In this document: positions 1 to 7,772 of the stretch, in pieces
Layout of the letters: each line of letters starts with the position of its first letter
How positions within the stretch are numbered: position 1 is the first letter of the stretch
Source of the DNA: Luteibacter sp. UNCMF331Sha3.1
GTDB lineage: Bacteria; Pseudomonadota; Gammaproteobacteria; Xanthomonadales; Rhodanobacteraceae
Assembly (NCBI RefSeq): GCF_900109915.1
Contig: NZ_FOBU01000001.1
Coordinates: 1,184,764-1,248,763, forward strand
Direction of reading: 5' to 3'
Length of the DNA stretch: 64,000 bases
Position numbers and translations under genes: made by a program
The notes under the pieces: generated by a model
Databases searched by the model: none
What the model was told of the DNA's origin: nothing
Seen by the model: only the letters and a program-made list of their open reading frames with translations

Positions 1-536
1 GTCCAGACGAAGATGATCAGCAGCAGTTGCAGCGCGTAGGGGTGCAGCGAGTCGGTGACCGCGGTCCAGCCGAGCATCGGCGGCGCGGCGCCGGCGATGC
101 CGCCGATCACGATGTTCTGCGGCGTGGCGCGCTTGAGGTAGGCGGTGTAGATCACCGCGTAGCCGATCAGGGAACAGAACGTCAGCACGGCGGTGAGCAT
201 GTTCACCAGGAACACGAGCACGAGCATCGACACGATGCCGAGGCTCATTGCGAAGACGAACACCTGCATCGACGTGAGCTGCCCCGTCGCCAGCGGACGG
301 TGCGACGTGCGTGCCATCACCTTGTCGATGCGCTGGTCGATGAGGTGGTTGAACGCCGCGGCCGATGCCGACGCGAGCCAGATGCCCAGCGTGCCGAAGA
401 CCGCCGCGTGCCAGGTGGGCAGGATGCGCTGGCCGTCCTGGTCCACGGCGAGGAACATGCCGATGACCGCGCAGAAGACCAGCAGCGCGACGACGCGCGG
501 CTTGGTCAGTTCGAGATATTGACCGACGGTACTCAC
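1..536 (-). CDS. ctaB: Protoheme IX farnesyltransferase (haem O synthase), 3' part off the window
   Basis: Transfers a farnesyl group to protohaem IX to give haem O, the precursor of haem A for the aa3 oxidase; an integral membrane UbiA-type prenyltransferase. The reading frame starts with GTG at 536 and runs off the left edge, leaving about 178 residues. The N-terminus carries the family start LTKPRVV and the Mg/diphosphate-binding stretch [20 protein letters not shown], followed by membrane segments and, at the edge, the typical LIFVWT. The GTG overlaps the ctaA stop codon by four bases (GTGA), implying translational coupling. The family assignment is firm; only the C-terminal part is unseen. 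Confidence 0.95.
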   Translation of the reverse strand, partial: MSTVGQYLELTKPRVVALLVFCAVIGMFLAVDQDGQRILPTWHAAVFGTLGIWLASASAAAFNHLIDQRIDKVMARTSHRPLATGQLTSMQVFVFAMSLGIVSMLVLVFLVNMLTAVLTFCSLIGYAVIYTAYLKRATPQNIVIGGIAGAAPPMLGWTAVTDSLHPYALQLLLIIFVW

Positions 537-1681
537 GGTGACTCCGGGGCGGGCAGGCGCTGCGTGCTTGCCAGGGCCGCCAGCAGTGTGAAGAGCAGGA
601 GGGCGGCGACGCCATTGTGCGCCGTGGCGACGGGCAGCGGCAGGCCGAGATGCACGTTGCCGACGCCGAGCAGCACCTGCGCGACGAGAACGACCGCGAC
701 GGCGACGCCCACCTTTCGCAGGCCGGCGCGGGCCAGCCGGTGCGAGAGCCAGCCGAGATAGCAGAACGTGACCAGCGCGCCGATGCGATGGGCGATCTGG
801 ATCGCGCTGCGCGCCGCCATGTCGAGCACGCCGCCTTCGTAGTTCACGCCGATGCCCCGCCACAGCACGAACGCCTGCGGAAAGTCGGTCTGCGGCCACC
901 ACTGGCCGAGGCATTTCGGGAAGTCCGTGCCGCAGGCGAGCGCGGCGTAGTTCGAGCTGGTCCATCCGCCGAGCGCGATCTGGCAGACGAGCACGGCGAT
1001 GCCGACGGCGACGGGCGTGCGCAGCGCGGCGAACCGATCGTCGACGGACCCGACGCGCCACCAGCGCAGCGCGGCCCACGCGAGCAGACCGAACGTCGCG
1101 AGCCCGCCCAGCAGGTGCCCCATCACCACGATGGGCTTGAGCAGCAACGTGACGGTCCACATGCCCAGCATCGCCTGGAAGATGATGACCGCCAGCGCGA
1201 CGACACCGATCTTCCACGCACCGGGACGATCGAGCGTCGCCGCGGCGACCAGCGGCAACGCGATGGCGAGCGCGGACAGGAACGAAGAGAAAAGATGCTC
1301 GCCGCGCATGTACATCACGACCCCGACGGCGGCGAATACCGCCGCGGCGATCACCGCGACCGTCGCGAAGCGGCGGCGCCATGCGGCGATCAGGGCGATG
1401 GCGAGCACCATCACGCCGAGGCTGCCGGCGAGGAAACGATGGACCTGCTCGCGCCACGCCTTGTGCGTCTCGTAGGGGCGATCGGGGAAGGCCTCGTTCG
1501 CACGGGCGATGTCCTGCGCATGGCCCGGCCAGGTGGCCTTGCCGTAGCAGGTGGGCCAGTCGGGGCACGAGAGTCCCGCGTTGGACAGGCGCACGAACGC
1601 GCCGAACATCACGACGCAGAACGCGAACAGCGCGGCGAGCAGCGCGAGGGTGCGAAGCGTCTTCACGGCACGCGGCGACAT
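533..1681 (-). CDS. ctaA: Haem A synthase CtaA (COX15 type)
   Basis: Oxidises haem O to haem A in the membrane for cytochrome oxidase assembly. The 382-residue protein has about eight hydrophobic segments. The first begins right after [10 protein letters not shown] and is followed by the conserved periplasmic cysteine pair in the stretch [11 protein letters not shown]; candidate haem-ligand histidines include those of REQVHRF and VMGHLLGG. A longer frame extends upstream, but the extra residues are low-complexity and overlap the preceding gene. The ATG at 1681 shares one base with that gene's stop (TGATG), which decides the start. It sits in the order SURF1, membrane protein, ctaA, ctaB. Confidence 0.95.
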   Translation of the reverse strand: MSPRAVKTLRTLALLAALFAFCVVMFGAFVRLSNAGLSCPDWPTCYGKATWPGHAQDIARANEAFPDRPYETHKAWREQVHRFLAGSLGVMVLAIALIAAWRRRFATVAVIAAAVFAAVGVVMYMRGEHLFSSFLSALAIALPLVAAATLDRPGAWKIGVVALAVIIFQAMLGMWTVTLLLKPIVVMGHLLGGLATFGLLAWAALRWWRVGSVDDRFAALRTPVAVGIAVLVCQIALGGWTSSNYAALACGTDFPKCLGQWWPQTDFPQAFVLWRGIGVNYEGGVLDMAARSAIQIAHRIGALVTFCYLGWLSHRLARAGLRKVGVAVAVVLVAQVLLGVGNVHLGLPLPVATAHNGVAALLLFTLLAALASTQRLPAPESP

Positions 1682-2247
1682 CAGCGAATCACCTTCTGCA
1701 GGTCCTTGCGGAGGCCGTTCGGGTCGAACCCCGCCGGGTACCACGCGAGCGCGGTGGCGTTGGATTCGACGAGCACGGCGGCGACGCTGTCCGGCCCGGT
1801 CGGACGGAACGCGTCGAAGGCGTTGGCGGGATCGGTGCCGACCTTGTAATCGCGCATGACCGTCGCGGCATCGGTCGCCGTCGGTTCCGGACCGATGTAG
1901 AGCAGCCGCAGACGGTCGGCGTTGCGGTTGAGCACGATGCGCGCGTTGCGCATGAGGGCGAGCGTCTTCACGCATTCGGCCGCGCAGCCGGGACCCGGCA
2001 GCGCCACCAGCGTGAGGCGCGGCTCGCTGTCTCGCCATGCCCAGGGCTTTCCGTCGACATCCACGCGCACGTCGGCGAGGCTGCGCTGCGGCACGATCGG
2101 CTGGCCGTTACCCTTGCCCTGCGGCTGCCATCCCGACAACGTCAGCAGCCCGGCCGCGACGATGGGCGCGAGGAACACCAGCATGATCAGCACCAGCTTC
2201 AGCCGGCCGGTGCGCGAGGGAGTGGATCGGACGTTCGGATCGGTCAT
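1681..2247 (-). CDS. Membrane-anchored thioredoxin-fold-like protein of the cox cluster
   Basis: A 188-residue protein with one N-terminal membrane anchor (about residues 17-40) and a periplasmic domain. The segment [17 protein letters not shown] holds two cysteines spaced CxxxC, like the copper-binding CxxxC of Sco/SenC proteins, but the overall sequence is divergent. It lies between SURF1 and ctaA, where related bacteria keep a conserved hypothetical gene. A role in copper delivery or redox control during oxidase assembly is an inference from position and the CxxxC. The stop overlaps the ctaA start by one base. Confidence 0.8.
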   Translation of the reverse strand: MTDPNVRSTPSRTGRLKLVLIMLVFLAPIVAAGLLTLSGWQPQGKGNGQPIVPQRSLADVRVDVDGKPWAWRDSEPRLTLVALPGPGCAAECVKTLALMRNARIVLNRNADRLRLLYIGPEPTATDAATVMRDYKVGTDPANAFDAFRPTGPDSVAAVLVESNATALAWYPAGFDPNGLRKDLQKVIR

Positions 2248-2265
2248 GGTTTCTCGGGCCGCTTC

Positions 2266-2976
2266 TTAGCGTCGCTTGCGATGCAGGAGAACGAAGATCA
2301 CCAATGCGGCGAACGCGAAGGTGAACCACTGGAAGGCGTACGCGCGATGACGGGCCGGCGGCATGAAGCCGGGTGTCCAGTCGCGAGCGTAGAGGGTCGC
2401 CGGGTCGGGATCGAGCAGCAGCACGCGAGGATACAGCGAGCGGGCGAGGTCGACGCCGATCTCGCCCAGATCGACGTACACCATCGACTTTTCCGCACCC
2501 TGCTGCGCGGGCAGCGGATTGCCGCCCATGCGGATGCCCACGCCGGGCGGCGGCACGTACAGGCCCCGCACGCGCGTCTCGCCCGTGGGCAGGGGCGGCA
2601 GGCGCGGGTTCGCGCCGCGTTCCTTCGGGAGGAAACCGAGGTCGACAAGCAGCCAGCGGCTCTTGCCGTCCGGCGCGAACGGCGCGTACGCGTGCACCCC
2701 GACCTGGCCGGCGTGCGTCTGGTCGTCCAGCAGGTACACATGACCGGGCACGAAGGTGCCGCGGAGGTCCAGCCGCGGGTAGCGGTCCACCGGCGGCGTC
2801 TCCGCGATCATGCCGAAGTCCTCGACCCCCGCCGCGGCGGATGCGGCGAAGCGCCGCAGGAGCTCGTCCTTCTCGCCGGCGCGATCGAGCTGCCATACGC
2901 CGAGGCGCACGAAAACCAGCACGCCCACCACCGTGAGTGCGACAGCGAACCACGTCGGACGACGCAGAAAGGTCAT
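2266..2976 (-). CDS. SURF1 family cytochrome oxidase biogenesis protein
   Basis: SURF1 proteins help insert haem A into subunit I of cytochrome c oxidase. This 236-residue protein has the family layout: an N-terminal membrane helix followed by the WQLDRAGEKDELL signature, a periplasmic domain with the VDLGFLP segment, and a second membrane helix near the C-terminus after HRAYAFQWF. The chosen ATG at 2976 begins MTFLRRP just before the first helix; an upstream in-frame start would add unlikely residues. It is the first gene of the block running to ctaB and is divergent from the DUF2909 gene, 59 bases away. Confidence 0.92.
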   Translation of the reverse strand: MTFLRRPTWFAVALTVVGVLVFVRLGVWQLDRAGEKDELLRRFAASAAAGVEDFGMIAETPPVDRYPRLDLRGTFVPGHVYLLDDQTHAGQVGVHAYAPFAPDGKSRWLLVDLGFLPKERGANPRLPPLPTGETRVRGLYVPPPGVGIRMGGNPLPAQQGAEKSMVYVDLGEIGVDLARSLYPRVLLLDPDPATLYARDWTPGFMPPARHRAYAFQWFTFAFAALVIFVLLHRKRR

Positions 2977-3035
2977 GCAAGACCCCGCGTGGCCACCGCT
3001 ATACTCGGATTGTCGCAATCGGGCGGAAGGGTCAC

Positions 3036-3254
3036 GTGGAAACCATCTACAAATACGCGCTGGTGATCCTGCTGCTGGTGGTGCTGTTCAACCTCGGGCA
3101 GGCGCTGTTCTTCATGATGACCGACAAGGGCCAGAGCAAGCGCACCGTCTGGGCGCTCACCCGCCGAATCGGACTGTCGCTGCTGCTCATCGCCATGGTC
3201 GCCCTGGGGATCTTCATGGGCTGGCTGCACCCCCACGGGGTCGGGCAATTCTAA
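3036..3254 (+). CDS. Twin transmembrane protein, DUF2909 family
   Basis: A 72-residue protein with two hydrophobic helices (about residues 5-24 and 43-64) separated by a short charged loop containing DKGQSKR. The size, two-helix layout and place beside SURF1 in an aa3 oxidase locus fit the DUF2909 twin-transmembrane family, whose biochemical role is unknown. I chose the GTG at 3036 because it follows a purine-rich GGCGGAAGGG ribosome-binding region and begins right before the first helix; the longer frame upstream overlaps the SURF1 start. It is the only plus-strand gene in the oxidase locus. Confidence 0.85.
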   Translation: METIYKYALVILLLVVLFNLGQALFFMMTDKGQSKRTVWALTRRIGLSLLLIAMVALGIFMGWLHPHGVGQF

Positions 3255-3340
3255 CGCGCACAGCCGGGGGGCCAAGGCGCGGTGCGGCATTTGGTGCATT
3301 CAAGCCGTGAGTCCTGAATGCCGGAGGCGCGTCGCCGCCT

Positions 3341-3424
3341 TGTGGGAGCGCGCTCGCGCGCGAATGGGTGCTCGCGATAGCCCGGCCCGCTGCCGCGGGT
3401 TCGCCGGCAAGCCAGCTCCCACAG
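3341..3424. repeat. Intergenic palindromic repeat, divergent copy
   Basis: An imperfect palindrome bounded by GTGGGAGC and AGCTCCCAC, with internal GGGTGCTCGC. It lies between two convergent genes (DUF2909 and ctaE). It shares its arms and part of its core with the copies at 17351, 32508, 36651 and 38642, and is the most diverged of them. Confidence 0.7.
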
Positions 3425-3457
3425 GGTCATCGCAAGCCTGGAGTGTCGCTACGCCGC

Positions 3458-3486
3458 AAAAAAAAGCCGCCTTTCGGCGGCTTTTT
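3458..3486. terminator. Bidirectional intrinsic terminator between ctaE and the DUF2909 gene
   Basis: An A-run, then AGCCGCC, loop TTTC, GGCGGCT and a T-run. The hairpin has U-tracts in both directions and ends five bases before the ctaE stop codon, so it can end the oxidase operon and also stop plus-strand transcription. Confidence 0.9.
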
Positions 3487-3490
3487 CGTG

Positions 3491-4381
3491 TCAAAGCACG
3501 TAGACGAAGAGGAACAGCGCCAGCCAGACCACGTCGACGAAGTGCCAGTACCACGCCACGGCTTCGAAGCCGAAATGATCGTCCTTCGAGAAGTGACCCT
3601 TCGCGCAGCGGACCCAGATGATCGCCAGCATGATCGTGCCGAGCGTCACGTGCATGCCGTGGAAGCCGGTGAGCATGAAGAACGTGGCGCCATACACGCC
3701 GCTGCCCAGCGTGAGGTTGAAGTGCTCGTACGCCTCGGCGTACTCGTGCGCCTGGAACCACAGGAACAGGCAACCCAGCAGCACCGTGGCGCCGAGACCG
3801 ATCAGCAGCGTCCTGCGATGGCCCGCCTTCAGCGCATGGTGCGCGATGGTGATCGTGACGCCCGACGACAGCAGGATCAGCGTGTTCAGCAGCGGCAGGC
3901 CCCACGCGGGGATCGTCTGGAACGCGCCGCCGATCTTCTGGGGACCACCGCCGCCCGATGCGCCCCAAGAGGCGTTGTAGCCTTCCCAGAGGAACTGGTG
4001 GGTGAGCACGCCGTGGCCTTCGCCACCGAGCCAGGGCACCGCGAACAGGCGCGCGTAGAACAGCGCGCCGAAGAACGCCCCGAAGAACATCACCTCGGAG
4101 AAGATGAACCACATCATTCCCATGCGGAACGAGCGGTCGACCTGGCCGTTGTAGCTACCGGACAGCGATTCGTTGATCACCGAACGGAACCAGCCGAAGA
4201 ACATGCCCAGGATCATGGCGATGCCGACCCAGAACAGGGGTTCGCCAAAGCTGGCCTGGCCCGGCTGCGCGTTCAGCCAGTGCGCGGCACCGAAGACGGT
4301 GACGAACATCGAGACCGCGGCCACGATGGGCCAGTAGCTCTTGCTCGGTACGAAATAGACGTCGTGTTGCTGGTGACCCAT
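3491..4381 (-). CDS. ctaE: Cytochrome c oxidase subunit III (aa3 type)
   Basis: Integral membrane subunit of the terminal oxidase that reduces oxygen to water at the end of the respiratory chain. The 296-residue protein has the seven-helix pattern of subunit III and its conserved segments: YWPIVAA near the start, the acidic EVMFFGAFF helix, HxALKAGHR, GFHGMHVTLG and the C-terminal WYWHFVDVVWL. It is the last gene of the minus-strand oxidase operon, 35 bases downstream of a small 41-residue gene, and is followed by a strong terminator. Confidence 0.97.
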   Translation of the reverse strand: MGHQQHDVYFVPSKSYWPIVAAVSMFVTVFGAAHWLNAQPGQASFGEPLFWVGIAMILGMFFGWFRSVINESLSGSYNGQVDRSFRMGMMWFIFSEVMFFGAFFGALFYARLFAVPWLGGEGHGVLTHQFLWEGYNASWGASGGGGPQKIGGAFQTIPAWGLPLLNTLILLSSGVTITIAHHALKAGHRRTLLIGLGATVLLGCLFLWFQAHEYAEAYEHFNLTLGSGVYGATFFMLTGFHGMHVTLGTIMLAIIWVRCAKGHFSKDDHFGFEAVAWYWHFVDVVWLALFLFVYVL

Positions 4382-4416
4382 GGTGGTTTCCCGTGGATGT
4401 CGCTTGGTTTAGCCGG

Positions 4417-4542
4417 TCAGACCTTCAGCATCTGCACGATCGAGAGCAGGAACACCGCCAACGCGAAGCCGCCCGCGATCAGCGCGGTGCGGCGGGCGCG
4501 CCGGCGGCGCGCCTCGATGTCGGCGTCCGTCGTGCCCTGCAT
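4417..4542 (-). CDS. 41-residue single-helix protein between ctaD and ctaE
   Basis: A short frame starting with ATG at 4542, three bases after the ctaD stop: an N-terminal hydrophilic part (MQGTTDADIEA), a strongly basic RRRRARR stretch and one membrane helix (LIAGGFALAVFLLSIV). Many oxidase operons have a tiny gene here (often called cytochrome oxidase small assembly protein), usually followed by ctaG/cox11. Here ctaG is absent and ctaE follows directly. Tight coupling and a plausible one-helix protein support it being real. The function is unknown; an assembly or subunit role is inferred from position. Confidence 0.75.
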   Translation of the reverse strand: MQGTTDADIEARRRRARRTALIAGGFALAVFLLSIVQMLKV

Positions 4543-4545
4543 CGG

Positions 4546-6156
4546 TCAGTGTTCCGTGTTGCCGTGGGCGAGCTCGTCGTCGTGGATGACGGGCGGCACG
4601 TCGAACGTATGGAAGGGCGCCGGCGACGGCACCGTCCACTCGAGACCCTTGGCACCTTCCCACGAGCGATCGGCGGCCTTCTTCTTCGAGAAGAACACGC
4701 AGTGGATCACCACGCCCAGGAAGATCAGCTGCGAGGCGCCGAACCAGAAGCCGCCGATCGAGCTGATCATGTTGAAGTTGGCGAAGGCCACGTTGTAGTC
4801 GGGGATGCGTCGCGGCATGCCGGCCAGGCCGAGGAAGTGCTGCGGGAAGAACAGCACGTTGACCGAGATGACGCTCGACCAGAAGTGGATCTTGCCCCAC
4901 GTCTCGCTGTACATGTTGCCCGACCACTTCGGCAGCCAGTAGTACGCGGCGGCCATGATCGAGAACGCGGCGCCGGTCACCAGCACGTAGTGGAAGTGGG
5001 CGACCACGAAGTACGTGTCGTGGTACTGGAAGTCCGCCGGCGCGAGCGCGAGCATCAGGCCCGAGAAGCCGCCGATGGTGAAGAGGATCACGAACGCGAT
5101 CGAGAACAGCATCGGCGTCTCGAAGGTCATCGAGCCGCCCCACATCGTGGACACCCAGTTGAACACCTTCACGCCCGTGGGCACGGCGATCAGCATCGTG
5201 GCGTACATGAAGAAGATCTCGGCGCCCATCGGCAGGCCCACGGCGAACATGTGGTGCGCCCAGACGATGAACGAGAGGAACGCGATCGAGGCGATCGCGA
5301 ACACCATCGCGCGGTAGCCGAAGATCGGCTTGCGGGCGAAGGTGGGGATGATCTCCGAGATGATCCCGAACGCGGGCAGGATCATGATGTAGACCTCGGG
5401 ATGCCCGAAGAACCAGAAGATGTGCTGGAACAGCACCGGATCGCCGCCGCCGGCGGCGTTGAAGAAGTTGGTGTGGAAGTACTTGTCGGTCAGCAGCATC
5501 GTGACCGCGCCGGCGAGCACCGGCATCACCGCGATCAGCAGGAACGCCGTGATCAGCCAGCTCCACACGAACACCGGCATCTTCAGCAGGTCCATGCCCG
5601 GGGCGCGCATGTTGAGGATGGTGGCGATGATGTTGATGGCGCCCATGATGGAGCTGATACCCATCAGGTGGACCGCGAAGATCGTGTACGCGATCGATTC
5701 GCCCTGCAGCGACAGCGGCGGGTACATCGTCCAGCCGCCGGCGGGGCCGCCGCCCGGCATGAACAGCGTCGAGAGCAGCAGGATGAACGCGAACGGCATG
5801 ATCCAGAACGACAGGTTGTTCATGCGCGGCAGCGCCATGTCGGGCGCGCCGACCATGAGCGGGATCATCCAGTTCGCCAGGCCGACGAACGACGGCATGA
5901 TGGCGCCGAAGATCATCACCAGCGCGTGCATCGTCGTCATTTCATTGAAGAAATACGGCTGCACGAGCTGCATGCCCGGCTTGAACAACTCCGCGCGGAT
6001 GACCATCGCGAAGGCGCCGCCGATGAAGAACATCGTCAGCGAGAAGATCAGGTACAGCGTGCCGATGTCCTTGTGATTCGTGGACATCACCCATCGCTGG
6101 AAGAACCCCTTGGGAGCTCCGTGGTGATCGTGGTCGTGGGTGGCTGCGTGCGCCAT
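4546..6156 (-). CDS. ctaD: Cytochrome c oxidase subunit I (aa3 type)
   Basis: Catalytic subunit carrying haem a and the haem a3-CuB oxygen-reduction site. At 536 residues it is the usual length. Ligand motifs are visible: HPEVY at 252-256 (CuB histidine and the cross-linked tyrosine), the HH pair at 301-302 (CuB), and HFH at 387-389 (haem a3 and haem a ligands). The N-terminus has a histidine-rich stretch and the family segment STNHKDIGTLY. It is preceded 27 bases away by ctaC and followed by the small 41-residue gene. Confidence 0.98.
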   Translation of the reverse strand: MAHAATHDHDHHGAPKGFFQRWVMSTNHKDIGTLYLIFSLTMFFIGGAFAMVIRAELFKPGMQLVQPYFFNEMTTMHALVMIFGAIMPSFVGLANWMIPLMVGAPDMALPRMNNLSFWIMPFAFILLLSTLFMPGGGPAGGWTMYPPLSLQGESIAYTIFAVHLMGISSIMGAINIIATILNMRAPGMDLLKMPVFVWSWLITAFLLIAVMPVLAGAVTMLLTDKYFHTNFFNAAGGGDPVLFQHIFWFFGHPEVYIMILPAFGIISEIIPTFARKPIFGYRAMVFAIASIAFLSFIVWAHHMFAVGLPMGAEIFFMYATMLIAVPTGVKVFNWVSTMWGGSMTFETPMLFSIAFVILFTIGGFSGLMLALAPADFQYHDTYFVVAHFHYVLVTGAAFSIMAAAYYWLPKWSGNMYSETWGKIHFWSSVISVNVLFFPQHFLGLAGMPRRIPDYNVAFANFNMISSIGGFWFGASQLIFLGVVIHCVFFSKKKAADRSWEGAKGLEWTVPSPAPFHTFDVPPVIHDDELAHGNTEH

Positions 6157-6183
6157 GGCCTTGCACCTCTACCTTAACTTGGA

Positions 6184-7083
6184 TTAGCCCTGGGGGGCCT
6201 GGGCGGGGACGGTCTGGGCGGTCTGCGCGGCCTTCTGGATCTTGGCCTCGTCTTCCTGCGTCGCCAGCCACTGTTCGAATTCGGCCTTCGGGACGGCCTT
6301 GACCACGATCGGCATGAAGCCGTGGTCCTGGCCGCAGAGCTCGGCGCACTGGCCACGGTAGACACCGGGCTCCTTGATGTTCGTCCAGGCCGAATTGACG
6401 ATGCCCGGGATCGCATCCATCTTCCAGCCCAGCGCCGGCACCCACCACGAGTGGATGACGTCGCCGCCGACGATGACGAAGCGGATCTTGGTGCCCACGG
6501 GCACCACCAGCGGCTTGTCGACGTCGAGCAGGTAGGTGTTGTAGCCGTCGACCTTGATCTTGTCCGGGTCGAGGTTGGACTTCAGCTGGCGCGTGCGATC
6601 GGAGGTTTCTTCCAGCTTCGACATGAAGCCGACCTGGTCGACGCTCTTGCCCTTGTAGTCGACGTAGTCGTAGCGCCATTTCCACTGGAAGCCGGTGACC
6701 TTGATGGTCATCTCGGATTTGGTGGTATCGGCGAACGACGTGAGGCCACCCGTGGCGAGGTGGGCCAGGAAAATGAGGATGATGACGGGGAGGACCGTCC
6801 ACACCACTTCGAGCTTGGTGCTGTGCGACCACTTTTCGGCGACGGCGCCGCGCGACTTGCGGAAGCGGAACATGGCGATGAACATCGCGCCGAACACGAC
6901 GATGCCGATGACCACGCAGACCCACAACGCCACCATGTGCATGGCGTAAGGGGACCATTCGGCGGCGCCCTTGGTCATGTTCAGCTGGTTCGGTTCCGGG
7001 TTGGCCCAGGCCGTCCCTCCGAACAGCGCGAAGGCGAGTGCCGCCCACGCAGATACCGATCGTCCGATGCCGCCAGATGTCAT
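6184..7083 (-). CDS. ctaC: Cytochrome c oxidase subunit II (aa3 type)
   Basis: Accepts electrons from cytochrome c at the binuclear CuA centre and passes them to subunit I. The 299-residue precursor has a signal peptide (cleavage probably near residue 27, after TAWA), two membrane helices (about 48-72 and 91-110), the aromatic GFQWKW patch at 131-136, and a CuA domain with ligands His211, Cys246, Cys250, His254 and Met257. There is no C-terminal cytochrome c domain. The C-terminus is Ala/Gln/Pro-rich. It heads the structural genes, 12 bases downstream of the DUF2244 gene. Confidence 0.97.
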   Translation of the reverse strand: MTSGGIGRSVSAWAALAFALFGGTAWANPEPNQLNMTKGAAEWSPYAMHMVALWVCVVIGIVVFGAMFIAMFRFRKSRGAVAEKWSHSTKLEVVWTVLPVIILIFLAHLATGGLTSFADTTKSEMTIKVTGFQWKWRYDYVDYKGKSVDQVGFMSKLEETSDRTRQLKSNLDPDKIKVDGYNTYLLDVDKPLVVPVGTKIRFVIVGGDVIHSWWVPALGWKMDAIPGIVNSAWTNIKEPGVYRGQCAELCGQDHGFMPIVVKAVPKAEFEQWLATQEDEAKIQKAAQTAQTVPAQAPQG

Positions 7084-7095
7084 GTGTCTTGCACC

Positions 7096-7590
7096 TTAGT
7101 TGAACCTACCTGCGCGGCCGTCTTCAGAGACTTCGGACAGCAGCACCATGAGTTTCCTTGACACCTCGGCCCGCTCCTCTTCCCCAAGGAAGGCGCCGAT
7201 TTCGAGCTCGTTGCCATGCGACGCGAGCAACAGGCGCTGGCGCCCATTCCCCTGTTTCAGCCCGACCCGTACCCAGTACGTCTGGAAACGGACCGTCCGG
7301 CGACCCGGCATGGCACGAACCTCCAGCGTATCCGGACCGATCGCGATGCGCTCACCCCTGCCGCCGGCCCGCCAGGCCGCGCCAAGCGCGAACCCCACGG
7401 CGAAGGCTTCGATCAGGGCGAACAGGGGAGCGAACACGTTTCCCTGCCACGCACCGAGCGACGCCGTCGCCAGGGCTATCGCCGCGAGGCCGATGATCGT
7501 CCGACGCAGACCGCGCTTGTCCAGCGCACGGTTGGGCCGGAGCCACAACACGCGCGGGTGACCCGCGACGGTCGGTCGAAGCACGAACAT
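7096..7590 (-). CDS. DUF2244 membrane protein at the head of the oxidase operon
   Basis: A 164-residue protein with two adjacent hydrophobic helices (about residues 31-70) and a C-terminal soluble domain ending GAFLGEEERAEVSRKL, which fits the DUF2244 integral membrane family. No catalytic motif is visible. It precedes ctaC by only 12 bases, so it is probably co-transcribed with the oxidase. A link to oxidase biogenesis is inference from position. It is divergent from putA. Confidence 0.85.
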   Translation of the reverse strand: MFVLRPTVAGHPRVLWLRPNRALDKRGLRRTIIGLAAIALATASLGAWQGNVFAPLFALIEAFAVGFALGAAWRAGGRGERIAIGPDTLEVRAMPGRRTVRFQTYWVRVGLKQGNGRQRLLLASHGNELEIGAFLGEEERAEVSRKLMVLLSEVSEDGRAGRFN

Positions 7591-7735
7591 GGGAGCCTAC
7601 GCGTGCCTGGAACCTTCGGGATGATAGGGCGCTATTTAAGATGCAGCAAGGTTGGAAGGCGGCGCTTTGTCGCACCCGGGAAACGCTGACCCGCCGGGCC
7701 GGCGGGACGACGACACACGAAACCCCGCCAGACCT

Positions 7736-7741
7736 TACAAT
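7736..7741 (+). promoter_or_regulatory. Candidate -10 box for putA
   Basis: TACAAT on the plus strand in the 182-base gap between DUF2244 and putA, with a weak -35-like GACACA about 18 bases upstream. It would start transcription about 25 bases before the GTG at 7773, and would rule out the in-frame ATG at 7740 as the start because that codon overlaps the box. Confidence 0.45.
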
Positions 7742-7772
7742 GGGCGGTCTCCCCCGGCCCTACACGTCCCCA

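Noticed and set aside
4393-6177. Plus-strand frame of 594 residues over ctaD
   Set aside because: His/Arg/Asp-rich shadow of ctaD; the real gene has all haem and copper ligands.
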